A stretch of 64,000 nt of DNA, taken from Colwellia psychrerythraea. Lineage in GTDB: Bacteria; Pseudomonadota; Gammaproteobacteria; Enterobacterales; Alteromonadaceae. Position numbers and translations under genes: made by a program. Shown in pieces: positions 46,701 through 54,384 of the stretch. The notes under the pieces are model-generated. The model made no database searches. It saw only the letters and a list, made by a program, of their open reading frames with translations, and had not been told where the DNA came from. Positions within the stretch are counted from its first letter, which is position 1; every line of letters starts with the position of its first letter. The stretch covers positions 26,950 to 90,949 of the forward strand of contig MAAF01000106.1 in NCBI GenBank assembly GCA_002163005.1. The letters run 5' to 3'.

Positions 46701-46913
46701 TTTATCTCTTTATTTGTTTTATTTTGTGCAGACTGATTATTGATTTTGTTATGTTCAGCATCGCTTACTTATTAAATTAGTACCATAGCTCTAATCCTAT
46801 GTGCAAGTTTTTTTATTAGAGTTTTTTTGCTCAATAAATGACAATAAGTAATAAACCAACATAAAAAGATTTAGACTACACTGGAGGAAAGGAATAAATA
46901 AAATGGAATTTAT

Positions 46914-47150
46914 ATGTCACTTTCTTGCGTGTACAGTCGGGCACGAATCGGCCTTGAATCTCCTCTTGTTACGGTTGAAGTTCATCTTGCCAATGGTTTA
47001 CCGGCATTCAATATTGTTGGTTTACCGGAAGCCTCGGTAAAAGAGTCAAAAGATAGGGTGCGTAGCGCCATAATCAATTGTGGTTACGAATTTCCGGCTA
47101 AACGTATTACTATTAACCCCACTATTACAGGGAAAGTTATTCAAGGATGA
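46914..47150 (+). pseudogene. comM: comM 5' fragment, interrupted by insertion
   Basis: The first 68 codons of comM, an AAA+ helicase (YifB/Mg-chelatase type) that drives branch migration during natural transformation. [44 protein letters not shown] matches the ComM N-terminus. Host sequence ends at about 47116 in ITIN; the reading frame then runs into the inserted element for ten foreign codons and stops at 47150. The Walker motifs are in the distant 3' part at 54385, so this piece alone cannot act. Confidence 0.93.
47113..47116. other. Left junction (attL core) of the comM element
   Basis: TTAA at 47113-47116 is shared with 54385-54388. Joining host sequence across it restores ATT-AAT-CTG-GCT-CCT, i.e. 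ITI-NLAP, the uninterrupted ComM sequence. Confidence 0.75.
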
Positions 47151-47320
47151 ATATTATTAAAATAGAAAGGATTAGGTCTTTAACTGATAAGTTGAATAAC
47201 CAACTAATTACTAAACAAGAACTTACTGAACTTAACCAATTACAAGCTGAATGGCTCGATATTGATGATTTAGGTGAAAAGGAAGACACTGCAATAGAAA
47301 GGAGTATTAAAGGTATTTAA
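47147..47320 (+). CDS. Small unknown protein at the left end of the element
   Basis: 57 codons: begins [20 protein letters not shown] and ends in IERSIKGI. Charged, Leu/Gln/Glu-rich, likely helical. Its ATG overlaps the truncated comM stop (ATGA at 47147-47150), so ribosomes translating comM could reinitiate here. No domain recognised. AAGG lies too close to the ATG for an ordinary ribosome site, which favours coupling to comM translation if the gene is real. Confidence 0.5.
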   Translation: MNIIKIERIRSLTDKLNNQLITKQELTELNQLQAEWLDIDDLGEKEDTAIERSIKGI

Positions 47321-47415
47321 AAGTTAGGTAATAGCGTAACAATTTCTAGTAATTAAGATTATAGGTTAGTAGTATTGAGGTTTGATATCGTCCTTTATTC
47401 CTATTGGTTATTTTT

Positions 47416-48402
47416 ATGAAATTATTGTTTTTATTGTTTTTTTTAACTTTTTCTTTTTCATCTTTTTCTAATGATAATCCTGCAATAGCAAAGGCTGAAT
47501 ATGTTGGAGACTTAACTTGGGAATATAAAAATTACAGGATAAGACAAGGGGATATCACAAACACCAAAAAGCATTGGATATTTAAGACTGTAAACCCTAT
47601 ATGGGGCTATTTAAATATATCTTATATAATTCCTCCAAAAAATGAAGAGTTTGAAATAACAACAAGAGACTTTAGTAAAAAAGCAAAAAAAAAGAATTCC
47701 TCTTATAGTAGCTGGTATAACAAATCTAGATCAAAACCTTTTCTCACTTCATCAAAGCCTGCTCTTGAGATCCTTAAAGAAGAAAAATTATTAACATTTT
47801 ATTTGGTTAATTGGGAAAAAACGGATGAATATAAGTCGTGGGAAAGTAAAGTTGCAAAAAATAAATTAGCTTGGGGTAAATATAATAAACTATCAAAGTG
47901 GGAAAAAAGAGCTGTAAAACAGCCCGAGTATGAACATTTTTTAAAGTCTATGAAACCAAAAGAGTTTCGTTATGTCACAAAAGAAACGGTGAAAATAATT
48001 ATTCCTGTAACAGAAAAATCGGAAAGGGATTATTGGGCAAAAACAGAGAAAATTAAGAATCAAGAAAACTTAAAAAATTTCGGTTACTTTATTTTAATTT
48101 TAGTAATTCTTTTTGTTGTGTGGTTTATATTAAAAATATCGTATAGAGCAACTAAAAGAACAGCGTCAAAAATTGGAAAAGGGTATGGCAATTTAAAAGA
48201 TAAGCAGTATAAAAAGAAAGTGCGTAAATTAGCAGAAGTTACTGCAATGACAGAAATAATTAAGGAAGAAATAAAAAACTCAACACCAGATGAGTTATCT
48301 CAATTAAAAAAACAAATAGCCGAAGCAATTGAAAGTGGTGATAATGAAAAAGCCGACTCTCTTTTAAATATTGCAGAGCGTTTAAAGAAACTTAATGATT
48401 AA
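47416..48402 (+). CDS. Exported membrane-anchored cargo protein, unknown function
   Basis: 328 aa from ATG 47416 (an in-frame TTG at 47404 is less likely). Signal peptide MKLLFLLFFLTFSFSSFS, then a Lys/Tyr/Trp-rich extracytoplasmic region of about 200 residues (for example WGKYNKLSKWEKRAVKQPEY), one transmembrane helix (NFGYFILILVILFVVWFILKI, about 221-241) and a charged C-terminal cytoplasmic region of about 85 residues ending in a predicted coiled coil (LSQLKKQIAEAIESGDNEKA, then LLNIAERLKKL). No domain recognised. With the next gene it forms a two-gene cargo unit at the end opposite the recombinase. Confidence 0.75.
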   Translation: MKLLFLLFFLTFSFSSFSNDNPAIAKAEYVGDLTWEYKNYRIRQGDITNTKKHWIFKTVNPIWGYLNISYIIPPKNEEFEITTRDFSKKAKKKNSSYSSWYNKSRSKPFLTSSKPALEILKEEKLLTFYLVNWEKTDEYKSWESKVAKNKLAWGKYNKLSKWEKRAVKQPEYEHFLKSMKPKEFRYVTKETVKIIIPVTEKSERDYWAKTEKIKNQENLKNFGYFILILVILFVVWFILKISYRATKRTASKIGKGYGNLKDKQYKKKVRKLAEVTAMTEIIKEEIKNSTPDELSQLKKQIAEAIESGDNEKADSLLNIAERLKKLND

Positions 48403-48454
48403 AAGCTTCTTTTTTTAAATTAATAATATATCCATTAAAAATTAAAGGTTTTTT

Positions 48455-48802
48455 ATGAAGCTACTGATTACAATTTTTTTATTGTCTTTGTGCTGTTCAC
48501 CAATGGCATTTTCCAATAATGCTACGTCAAAAGTTATAACTTGTTTTGATGTAACTAATGATAATATTAGTCGTGCTGCACGTTCTTCACTACACAAACA
48601 AGCCCAACAACGAGCACAAAGAAGTATTGAACTATTTATGGAAAAGCCAATATTAACACCTTATTTTGATGGTCTTGGTCAACCCGCAAAAGCTGAAAAC
48701 ATGGCGACCCTAATAGAAGTTTTTTGGTGTGATAATCAAGAAAAACCGCTTCATTCAGCTTATTATGATTTTTATTCTAGAAATAAAAACGCCTTTAAAT
48801 AA
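48455..48802 (+). CDS. Small exported cargo protein, unknown function
   Basis: 115 aa. Signal peptide MKLLITIFLLSLCCSPMAFS with cleavage before NNATSK. The mature part of about 95 residues has two cysteines (in ITCFDVTND and VFWCDNQEKP) that could form a disulfide and a basic helical stretch (SSLHKQAQQRAQRSIELFME). No family recognised. Starts 52 bp after the membrane protein and is followed by a terminator at 48853, so the pair is probably one transcript. Confidence 0.68.
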   Translation: MKLLITIFLLSLCCSPMAFSNNATSKVITCFDVTNDNISRAARSSLHKQAQQRAQRSIELFMEKPILTPYFDGLGQPAKAENMATLIEVFWCDNQEKPLHSAYYDFYSRNKNAFK

Positions 48803-48852
48803 TTAGCTTATTGATATGTTGAAATAGCCATTTAAGCCTTTTTCTTTAATAA

Positions 48853-48874
48853 CCTACCTCATTGGTAGGCTTTT
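48853..48874 (+). terminator. Terminator of the cargo unit
   Basis: CCTACC-TCATT-GGTAGG with following TTTT. Confidence 0.7.
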
Positions 48875-49168
48875 CTAAAATCCCCTCTAAAAAAGCAATT
48901 TAAGATAGATTAGTTTTAATATTTATTTTATCTCTCATTGAACAAGTTCAAATCGCAAACCAGAAAAGGTGAGCTTGCGAACTATGCACTGGCCACGAGT
49001 GGCCGATAAAAACAAAAAAACAATACTAATTAATCACTAAAAAACATCCTCTAAAACTCCTCCCAAAAGACCTACATAAAAAGAATAGATATAAACAAAA
49101 AAACAGATAGAGCTATTTTTTCCCTAAAGTTAGATAAAAAACACTACTTACTATGATAGTCTGATATA

Positions 49169-49267
49169 GCGTAGTTCGCTACATATCATAGTGAAGTTCG
49201 CTATATAACATAGTGTGGTTCGCTATATCACTACATACTGATATAGTAAGGTTCGCTATGGCATATA
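49169..49267. repeat. Four iterons upstream of the RepL-like gene
   Basis: GTTCGCTA occurs at 49174, 49196, 49218 and 49251, giving spacings of 22, 22 and 33 bp, all multiples of 11. Extended units of 22 bp follow the form GTrnn-GTTCGCTA-yATAnCATA. CTGATATAG is placed before units 1 and 4. Helical phasing and position 133 bp before the initiator start are typical of initiator-binding iterons at a plasmid origin. Confidence 0.85.
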
Positions 49268-49399
49268 GTTTTTTAGGCTTATGTAATAAAAGATTAGATT
49301 GAAATGTTTATAGTAAAAATAAGTTATTTCATATAGTTGACAAAGTTTATATTAATGATAAAACAAAGTTATAAGATACATAAATTAAGGAGTATAAAA

Positions 49400-50143
49400 A
49401 TGAAGAAAAAAGTTAATAAAGGCGCAAATCTTGAAAAAGACAGAAAAGAATTAGAAGCTATTTTTGATGATCGATTAGAAAAAGAAAAGGATTTCTTAAA
49501 AAGTAAAACTACATATTTTAATAAAATTAAAACTGATGAGTTTGGTTTTGTAAATAGTAGCGAAGAGGCTACTTCAAAAGTCCCACAAGAGCGTCCTTTT
49601 ATAAAACTATATATTGATGATGTTGTTGTTTTAAAAGGCGCACCTGCTAGCTGTAAAGGTGTTTTATTTGCTCTTTTAAGGTTCTTGAAGTATGACAATT
49701 GGATAATTTCATTAAATAAGTACGATAAGGAACAAATCCAAAAAGAAGTTGGGTTTGCCACTTTGCAACAAGTAACAACCGCTTTGTCTGAGTTGAAAAA
49801 ATCAGGAATATTAATGGCAGTTTATAGCGTTGAGGGAAAACCACAGCGAGGAGTTTTTGAATTAAATCCTTATTTGTTCGGTAAAGGAGATTGGAAAAAT
49901 AATTTTGCTAATCGTTCTACTCAAAAGTTATCAGTTTTATACAATGGAAATGGTATTGATAAAAATAAACAAAAAGAAGTTATTAACGAAGACGCTATTA
50001 TTGAGTATATAAAAGCTGAAAATGATGAAGATAAAAAGAAAGATGCAATAACAATGTTATATAAATTGAGAGGCGCAAAAGAAGTGATATTTAATGATGA
50101 TGGTACAATTACTATTATTGAGAATGAGGTTAAAAATGATTAA
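49400..50143 (+). CDS. RepL-like winged-helix replication initiator
   Basis: 247 aa from ATG 49400 with AAGGAG 11 bases upstream. The N-terminal 60 residues are Lys/Glu-rich. A winged-helix core follows (about 70-170): KGVLFALLRFLKYDNWIISL, EVGFATLQQVTTALSELKKSGIL, then the wing GVFELNPYLFGKGDWKNNF. That last motif (x-NP-x-F-x-KG-W) is the best sign of the RepL type plasmid initiator. The C-terminal 60 residues are acidic and charged. Iterons directly upstream support a replication role. A simple transcription regulator of the same fold is the alternative. Confidence 0.72.
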   Translation: MKKKVNKGANLEKDRKELEAIFDDRLEKEKDFLKSKTTYFNKIKTDEFGFVNSSEEATSKVPQERPFIKLYIDDVVVLKGAPASCKGVLFALLRFLKYDNWIISLNKYDKEQIQKEVGFATLQQVTTALSELKKSGILMAVYSVEGKPQRGVFELNPYLFGKGDWKNNFANRSTQKLSVLYNGNGIDKNKQKEVINEDAIIEYIKAENDEDKKKDAITMLYKLRGAKEVIFNDDGTITIIENEVKND

Positions 50144-50288
50144 AGAAACAAAATACCAGATAGATTTTTTACCATCAAGGGCTTTGGCTCTTGATGAAAT
50201 CAAAATGTTAGTAGAAGTAGATTTTGAAGATGTAAACGATGAATTAAAAGTAATAAGAAACAATAAAAAGGAGAATAAAAATGGATAA
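50136..50288 (+). CDS. Small protein overlapping the rep-like gene
   Basis: 50 codons from ATG 50136, overlapping the initiator stop by 8 bases, which suggests translational coupling. Begins MIKETKYQIDFLPSRALALD and ends in a Lys/Asn-rich tail. No domain recognised. Could be a copy-control or accessory protein by position only. Confidence 0.5.
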   Translation: MIKETKYQIDFLPSRALALDEIKMLVEVDFEDVNDELKVIRNNKKENKNG

Positions 50289-50495
50289 TTATGAATTAGA
50301 TATTAAAAAACAGTTAAACAATTAGAACAAAATATAATTTTAGAACAAACAAATGTAACAACATTAAATGAAATACTAAACACAGATGGAACTACCAATA
50401 CTGAAATTTATCACGTTAGAAAAATACAAACCATTGGCAGTATTGACGCTATGAAAAAAGAACGTGATAAATTATTAGAATTAGCTAAAAACTAA
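50281..50495 (+). pseudogene. Frame-disrupted small gene after the rep-like gene
   Basis: ATG 50281 has a strong AAGGAG upstream. The frame stops after 14 codons, but reading shifted by -1 at the A6 run (50305-50310) continues through 61 coherent codons (TVKQLEQNIILEQTNVTTLN up to MKKERDKLLELAKN). Either a base was lost or gained in the poly-A run or frameshifting is used. As joined it would be about 71 aa, charged and helical; no family recognised. Confidence 0.5.
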
Positions 50496-50551
50496 AAAGA
50501 ACAACCTCGCAGGTCAATATAATGGTTTTTCAAACAAAATTCACAAACAAT

Positions 50552-50580
50552 AAAAAGAGACTAAAAACTAGGCTCTTTTT
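50552..50580. terminator. Bidirectional terminator between the two gene groups of the element
   Basis: AAAAAGAG-A-CTA and TAG-G-CTCTTTTT form a stem with A- and T-tracts on both sides, placed between convergent plus- and minus-strand units. Confidence 0.75.
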
Positions 50581-50693
50581 TATACCCGCACATCAAAAGA
50601 CTAACGCAAAAACCAAAGGTTTTCTTGTTTACTCATTATTTTATTTCAAACAAAAAGACGTTTAAAATAAAATAATCGAGCTGTTCTGATTTA

Positions 50694-51158
50694 TTAAATA
50701 TTATTATCATTTTTCTTCGTTTTTTTACTTTTTAAATTAATAGTATTTTCAAGTTCAGCCGCTTTTTTTGGGTCAACTTTTCTTAATGCAGCAATTGTGT
50801 TTTTTACATCAGTATTTAAAATATTTATTTCAATAACTGATAAATCTATTTTATTATCTAAATCATTTAAAAACTCTGTATTATTTTCAATTCTATCTAA
50901 TAATTTTGTTGATATTTCTCTGTTGTCTTTTTCCAAATCAGCTTTTAAAACTAAATCGTTTTTTAATTTTTTATTATGCTTTTTACTTAGATTTTTATTA
51001 TTTTCATTGTTTAAAATAAGTTGTTCCGCTTTTTGTATTTCAGCTTTCGCTATTGCTAAAAGTGCGTTTTTATCTTCTGGTTCATTAACTTCAAAAATCA
51101 ACTTTTCTAATAAAAATTTTTTATCCATTTCCATTTCTTGTTGTGCTGTTTTTTTCAT
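50694..51158 (-). CDS. Lysine-rich coiled-coil protein behind the relaxase
   Basis: 154 aa, highly charged, heptad-like along most of its length (KFLLEKLIFEVNEPEDKNAL; LLDRIENNTEFLNDLDNKID; NTIAALRKVDPKKAAELENT) and ending in a Lys/Asn tail. No signal peptide. Its ATG is one base past the relaxase stop and uses AAGGAT inside the relaxase end, so the two are co-translated. A mobilisation accessory protein is plausible from position; no family recognised. Confidence 0.6.
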   Translation of the reverse strand: MKKTAQQEMEMDKKFLLEKLIFEVNEPEDKNALLAIAKAEIQKAEQLILNNENNKNLSKKHNKKLKNDLVLKADLEKDNREISTKLLDRIENNTEFLNDLDNKIDLSVIEINILNTDVKNTIAALRKVDPKKAAELENTINLKSKKTKKNDNNI

Positions 51159-51159
51159 T

Positions 51160-52272
51160 TTAAATATCCTTATTTGGTTTATTACTGTATTTCCTACGGT
51201 TGTTTATTTTTTTAATGTGTTTCTTTTTTTCTTCAATATCCACTTCAATATTTTTAATTTCTTCCTTTTTTAAAGGTTTTATTTCTTCAATTAAAACTGG
51301 TGGAAGATCTGATTTTTTGGTTAATGTGTCATAAATTGATATAGCCATATCTTTCAACTTTTCAGCTCCTGATATTTTCAAAATACTAGAAATCAGTTTT
51401 GGATTTTTATCTTGAAAATCTAAAACAAAACCTTTTATTTTTTTAGCGTAAAAAGCTAAATCATCAAATCTATTCAAATAATTTTGATGATCAATTACTT
51501 GGTCTAGAAGGTTGTTTTTTTCTTGCAAATTTTTAGAATGACTTTCAACCATCTCAATTGTTTTTAATTCTAATTCCCTAACATAATCAGCTTTTGTTTT
51601 ATGGTCTTTTTTGCTAGTTTGTTTCTTCTCTCCCCTGTCGAACCCGAACTTTTGAAAGTGTTTGTGGAGTAAATCTTGACTATCTCCCCAGTCTTTTCTC
51701 GTCATAAATCTTAAACAAGTCTTATTTTGTTCAAAGTCATAATTTAAAAAAATAGCGTGAGCGTGGGCGTTATGTTTTATATGTTCAGTGGTAAAATCTT
51801 CATCAGGATTATCAATGGGAATATATTTTTTTTGTTCATCTTCGTCCAATTCAGCTAATTTTTCCGTATCAATGATCGTTCCCTCGTCCATATGAAACTC
51901 AAAACCGACAGGCTCAAAACCATAATTTTCTTTAAACTCATTCATAAAATCTTTTGTAGCTTGTTCTATTTCGTCTTGTTTTCCCTCTCTTAAACACTCG
52001 TTAAAGCGTTGAGCATCAAAAACTAATACACTATCAATAAATGTATTACTATCTTTTTGTATGACGTATTTATTAGCTTTACGGGCTTTTTCAAGTTTGG
52101 CTTTATAATTTCCTTCAATATCACCGTCTCCAAAAACATAACCAAAATTATTCTTGCTTAAACATTCAACAGTATTTTTATTATCTATCATTTTTCTTAA
52201 AATATGAGCTATCGCTCCAAGGTTATTATCTTTGAAATACTTGGTATTAACTGCACAATAATTTTTATCCAT
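51160..52272 (-). CDS. MobV/Pre-like relaxase
   Basis: 370 aa. Features of the MobV (plasmid recombination/mobilisation) relaxase group: an N-terminal HILRKMIDNKN stretch, the central histidine motif GFEFHMDEG (H127, E130) followed by HNAHAHAIFLNYDF (H167, H170, H172), the metal-binding three-histidine cluster, and RKDWGDSQDLLHKHFQKFGFDRG. The C-terminal 150 residues form a long charged coiled coil, as usual in Pre/Mob proteins. It would nick an origin of transfer, probably in the repeat-rich non-coding region just upstream. Confidence 0.82.
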   Translation of the reverse strand: MDKNYCAVNTKYFKDNNLGAIAHILRKMIDNKNTVECLSKNNFGYVFGDGDIEGNYKAKLEKARKANKYVIQKDSNTFIDSVLVFDAQRFNECLREGKQDEIEQATKDFMNEFKENYGFEPVGFEFHMDEGTIIDTEKLAELDEDEQKKYIPIDNPDEDFTTEHIKHNAHAHAIFLNYDFEQNKTCLRFMTRKDWGDSQDLLHKHFQKFGFDRGEKKQTSKKDHKTKADYVRELELKTIEMVESHSKNLQEKNNLLDQVIDHQNYLNRFDDLAFYAKKIKGFVLDFQDKNPKLISSILKISGAEKLKDMAISIYDTLTKKSDLPPVLIEEIKPLKKEEIKNIEVDIEEKKKHIKKINNRRKYSNKPNKDI

Positions 52273-52320
52273 AATTTAAAATATCCTTATTTATATTATT
52301 CATTTGCACATATAAAAAAG

Positions 52321-52580
52321 ATTAATCAAGGGCTGTGAGGAATGGCTGTGGAACTATGGCTAGAACTGTAGAGAATGGCTGTGAAATAAAAAAAAGGCTG
52401 TGAGTTTTGACTGTGTGAAATACTGTTTTAGCACACTAAAACACCACTACGTGATGTGTGCGTTCTCCGAAGGCTGGGGAAACCCCAAACCCGTCAGGCT
52501 ACGTCTGACCCGTTACACTCTCGCAAGCTCACAAAAACAAGGTCAAGAAATTAAGGTCAAGAAATTAAGGTCAAAAGATA
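52321..52580. other. Structured repeat-rich region upstream of the relaxase, candidate oriT
   Basis: Four GGCTGTG blocks (52331, 52344, 52377, 52396), an imperfect dyad around ACTACGTGAT (52441-52459), a GGGG-AAA-CCCC hairpin (52476-52486), GTCAG-n7-CTGAC (52493-52509), TCGCAAGCTCAC (52521-52532, reverse complement of 48969-48980) and a 14-bp AAGGTCAAGAAATT direct repeat in nearly three copies (52539-52576). The region covers most of the 398-bp gap between relaxase and recombinase. A plus-strand frame here (52400-52585) is judged non-coding. Confidence 0.55.
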
Positions 52581-52670
52581 TATGACATTTCCATATTTCT
52601 AAAATTGGCATTTTAAAATTATGTTATTTTCAGACTAGACAACAAACTTTAATGACTAATTAAATTATTA

Positions 52671-54317
52671 TTAGTCGATTACAGTATCGTAGAAATTAAA
52701 TGCTGTTAATAACTCTGTAAACTTACCGTCCATCATACCTTTTCTACTTTGTTTCTGTAAGTTCTGTTTTATTTTATCAAGCTGAAAATAACCCTCTGGA
52801 ATATTATCATCGCCTCTTCTGGGAATTGGTTTAATAAAAAACTCACCTGATTTCATTAAGCTTATAATTGTTGCGTGTTTACTTGAAATAATAATACCTG
52901 CGTAATTATCTTTAATAAACTTTTTAGCTTTTCCTACGCTAATAGGGTCGTTCTTGTCGAAACTATCTACCATATTAGTATGCCTAGTAAATAGTATATG
53001 TTGCTTGTTTAAGGCTATGTTTGTCTCAATAATTTCAATCTTATCAATTATTTTTGATGTTGAAATAGCGTGAGCTTTAAAACCTATCTCATCATTATTT
53101 AATAATTCATCAATTTCTTTTGTTTGGTCATTTAATTTTGAAATACTTTTTTCTGATAATTTAATTTCTGATTTTATTTTGTCGTAGTATTCTGTTTTTT
53201 GCTTGTCTAATACTTTTTCAAAAAAGAAAAAATTATTATCAGTTAAATCATCAAACCTAATACTTTTCGAGTCGCAAGAATGAAAACGTCTACCACTACA
53301 TTTCAACATATGATAAATATATTTTTTACCATTCTTACCTAATTTATCATCGGTTTCAAAATAATATTTATTTCCACAATCTGCACAAAATAACCGACCT
53401 TGAAAAATATTTATGGATCTTCTACCTGCAACTTTTATTTTTGCATTAATTTTTTTACTTGATTGAATATCGTCCCAATCATCTTTTGAAAGTACAGCAG
53501 GGTAATAATTTTCTATTATTTCATTTGTCTTTTTAATTCTTAATTGACCTAACAAGCATTGGTTTGTTAATAAATGAGATATTTTTCCGCTATTCCATGC
53601 ACTTTTATTTTTAGTTTTTTTTCTTGCGAATTGTGGGATTTGTTTTTCGTTTAATATTCTTGCGATATGCCCCATAGTTTCACCTTTGAGATACATATTA
53701 ATGATCATTTTTACAGTTTTAACTTTGTCATTAATAACAAAATTTGTCGCTGTTTTTGTTCCTAGATTATCAATCCAACCGGGCAACATATAACCAAACT
53801 GAACTTTTTCACCATTCCTTAATTGTTCCAATCTTGTTTTAAAAACTGCTGCAACTCTTTTTCCTTTATTACGGCTTTCTATATTTGCTTGTTCCATCAA
53901 CAACAATGATGAAATTATTGAAACCATGTCATTAAGGCTTTTTTTCGTATAAACCTTTTTATCCATTAAAGTAATGATATTTACATTCAATAATAATATT
54001 TTTCTAAAAAGTGAATATGCCTCATCAACCGTTTGACGAGATAGACGATCAAATTGTTCAATACATAGATAAGAACTTCCATCCGTGGGTATTGATCCAT
54101 CTTCAACCATTTTGATAAACATTCCTAAAGCGCCAATTTCAGCGTTTTTACCTTTGTAAGCACTAATGCCTAAATCTCTTAAATTAAGCGTGTCATTAAC
54201 TTCATAGCTGTTAATCTTGGCATAATCTTCAATACTTTCCATTTGTCTTTTGTGAGAATGACCACCTGATTGTTTTTCACTCGAAAAGCGAATATATGGA
54301 TATATAATTTTTTGCAT
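52671..54317 (-). CDS. Large serine recombinase (integrase of the comM element)
   Basis: 548 aa. The N-terminal catalytic domain has YIRFSSEKQ with the nucleophile serine likely S12, then EQFDRLSRQTVDEA and NIESRNKGKRVAAVF. The recombinase domain spans about 170-290 (KVQFGYMLPGWI to WNSGKISHLLTNQCLLGQLRI). The zinc-ribbon has C311, C314, C340 and C348. A coiled coil (about 370-440) and C-terminal tail follow. This is the integrase architecture of phage and ICE/IME serine integrases. Its start is 67 bp inside the right end of the element. No separate excisionase (directionality factor) was recognised. Confidence 0.93.
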   Translation of the reverse strand: MQKIIYPYIRFSSEKQSGGHSHKRQMESIEDYAKINSYEVNDTLNLRDLGISAYKGKNAEIGALGMFIKMVEDGSIPTDGSSYLCIEQFDRLSRQTVDEAYSLFRKILLLNVNIITLMDKKVYTKKSLNDMVSIISSLLLMEQANIESRNKGKRVAAVFKTRLEQLRNGEKVQFGYMLPGWIDNLGTKTATNFVINDKVKTVKMIINMYLKGETMGHIARILNEKQIPQFARKKTKNKSAWNSGKISHLLTNQCLLGQLRIKKTNEIIENYYPAVLSKDDWDDIQSSKKINAKIKVAGRRSINIFQGRLFCADCGNKYYFETDDKLGKNGKKYIYHMLKCSGRRFHSCDSKSIRFDDLTDNNFFFFEKVLDKQKTEYYDKIKSEIKLSEKSISKLNDQTKEIDELLNNDEIGFKAHAISTSKIIDKIEIIETNIALNKQHILFTRHTNMVDSFDKNDPISVGKAKKFIKDNYAGIIISSKHATIISLMKSGEFFIKPIPRRGDDNIPEGYFQLDKIKQNLQKQSRKGMMDGKFTELLTAFNFYDTVID

Positions 54318-54384
54318 AATAAGCCAACTTATTTTAGATTGTACTAGTATAATTTTTTCCCTGTAAACATCAAGTTTATCACGG

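Larger units (their letters stand above)
48803..49399. other. Replication-origin-like non-coding region of the element
   Basis: About 600 bp without a gene. It holds the cargo terminator, a GTGAGCTTGCGA block (48969-48980) whose reverse complement recurs at 52521-52532, a GGCCAC-GA-GTGGCC hairpin (48991-49004), an A-rich stretch and the iterons just before the rep-like gene. Confidence 0.65.
47117..54384. mobile_element. 7.27-kb integrative mobilisable element inserted in comM
   Basis: Everything between the two halves of comM. Composition is visibly more AT-rich than the flanks. Modules from left to right: unknown cargo (47147-48802), iterons and RepL-like initiator (49169-50143), small genes (50136-50495), then on the minus strand a coiled-coil protein, a MobV-like relaxase and a large serine recombinase whose start is 67 bp from the right end. 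A 4-bp TTAA repeat flanks it. Near each end, facing opposite ways, is TTACAGGGAAA (47125-47135) and TTTCCCTGTAA (54356-54366), an 11-bp inverted match that may be part of the recombinase site. No transposase, no terminal inverted repeat at the very ends. Confidence 0.88.

Noticed and set aside
47404..47415. TTG start for the membrane cargo protein
   Set aside because: The ATG four codons later begins a normal signal peptide and needs no unusual start.
50305..50311. Classic -1 programmed frameshift heptamer
   Set aside because: In the zero frame the site reads T-AAA-AAA-C, which does not allow clean tandem slippage of both tRNAs; an indel in the A run is simpler.
52400..52585. 61-codon plus-strand frame in the structured region of the comM element
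   Set aside because: It crosses the GGGG/CCCC hairpin and the 14-bp direct repeats, so its coding look is likely a by-product of structured DNA; the region is better read as a transfer origin candidate.
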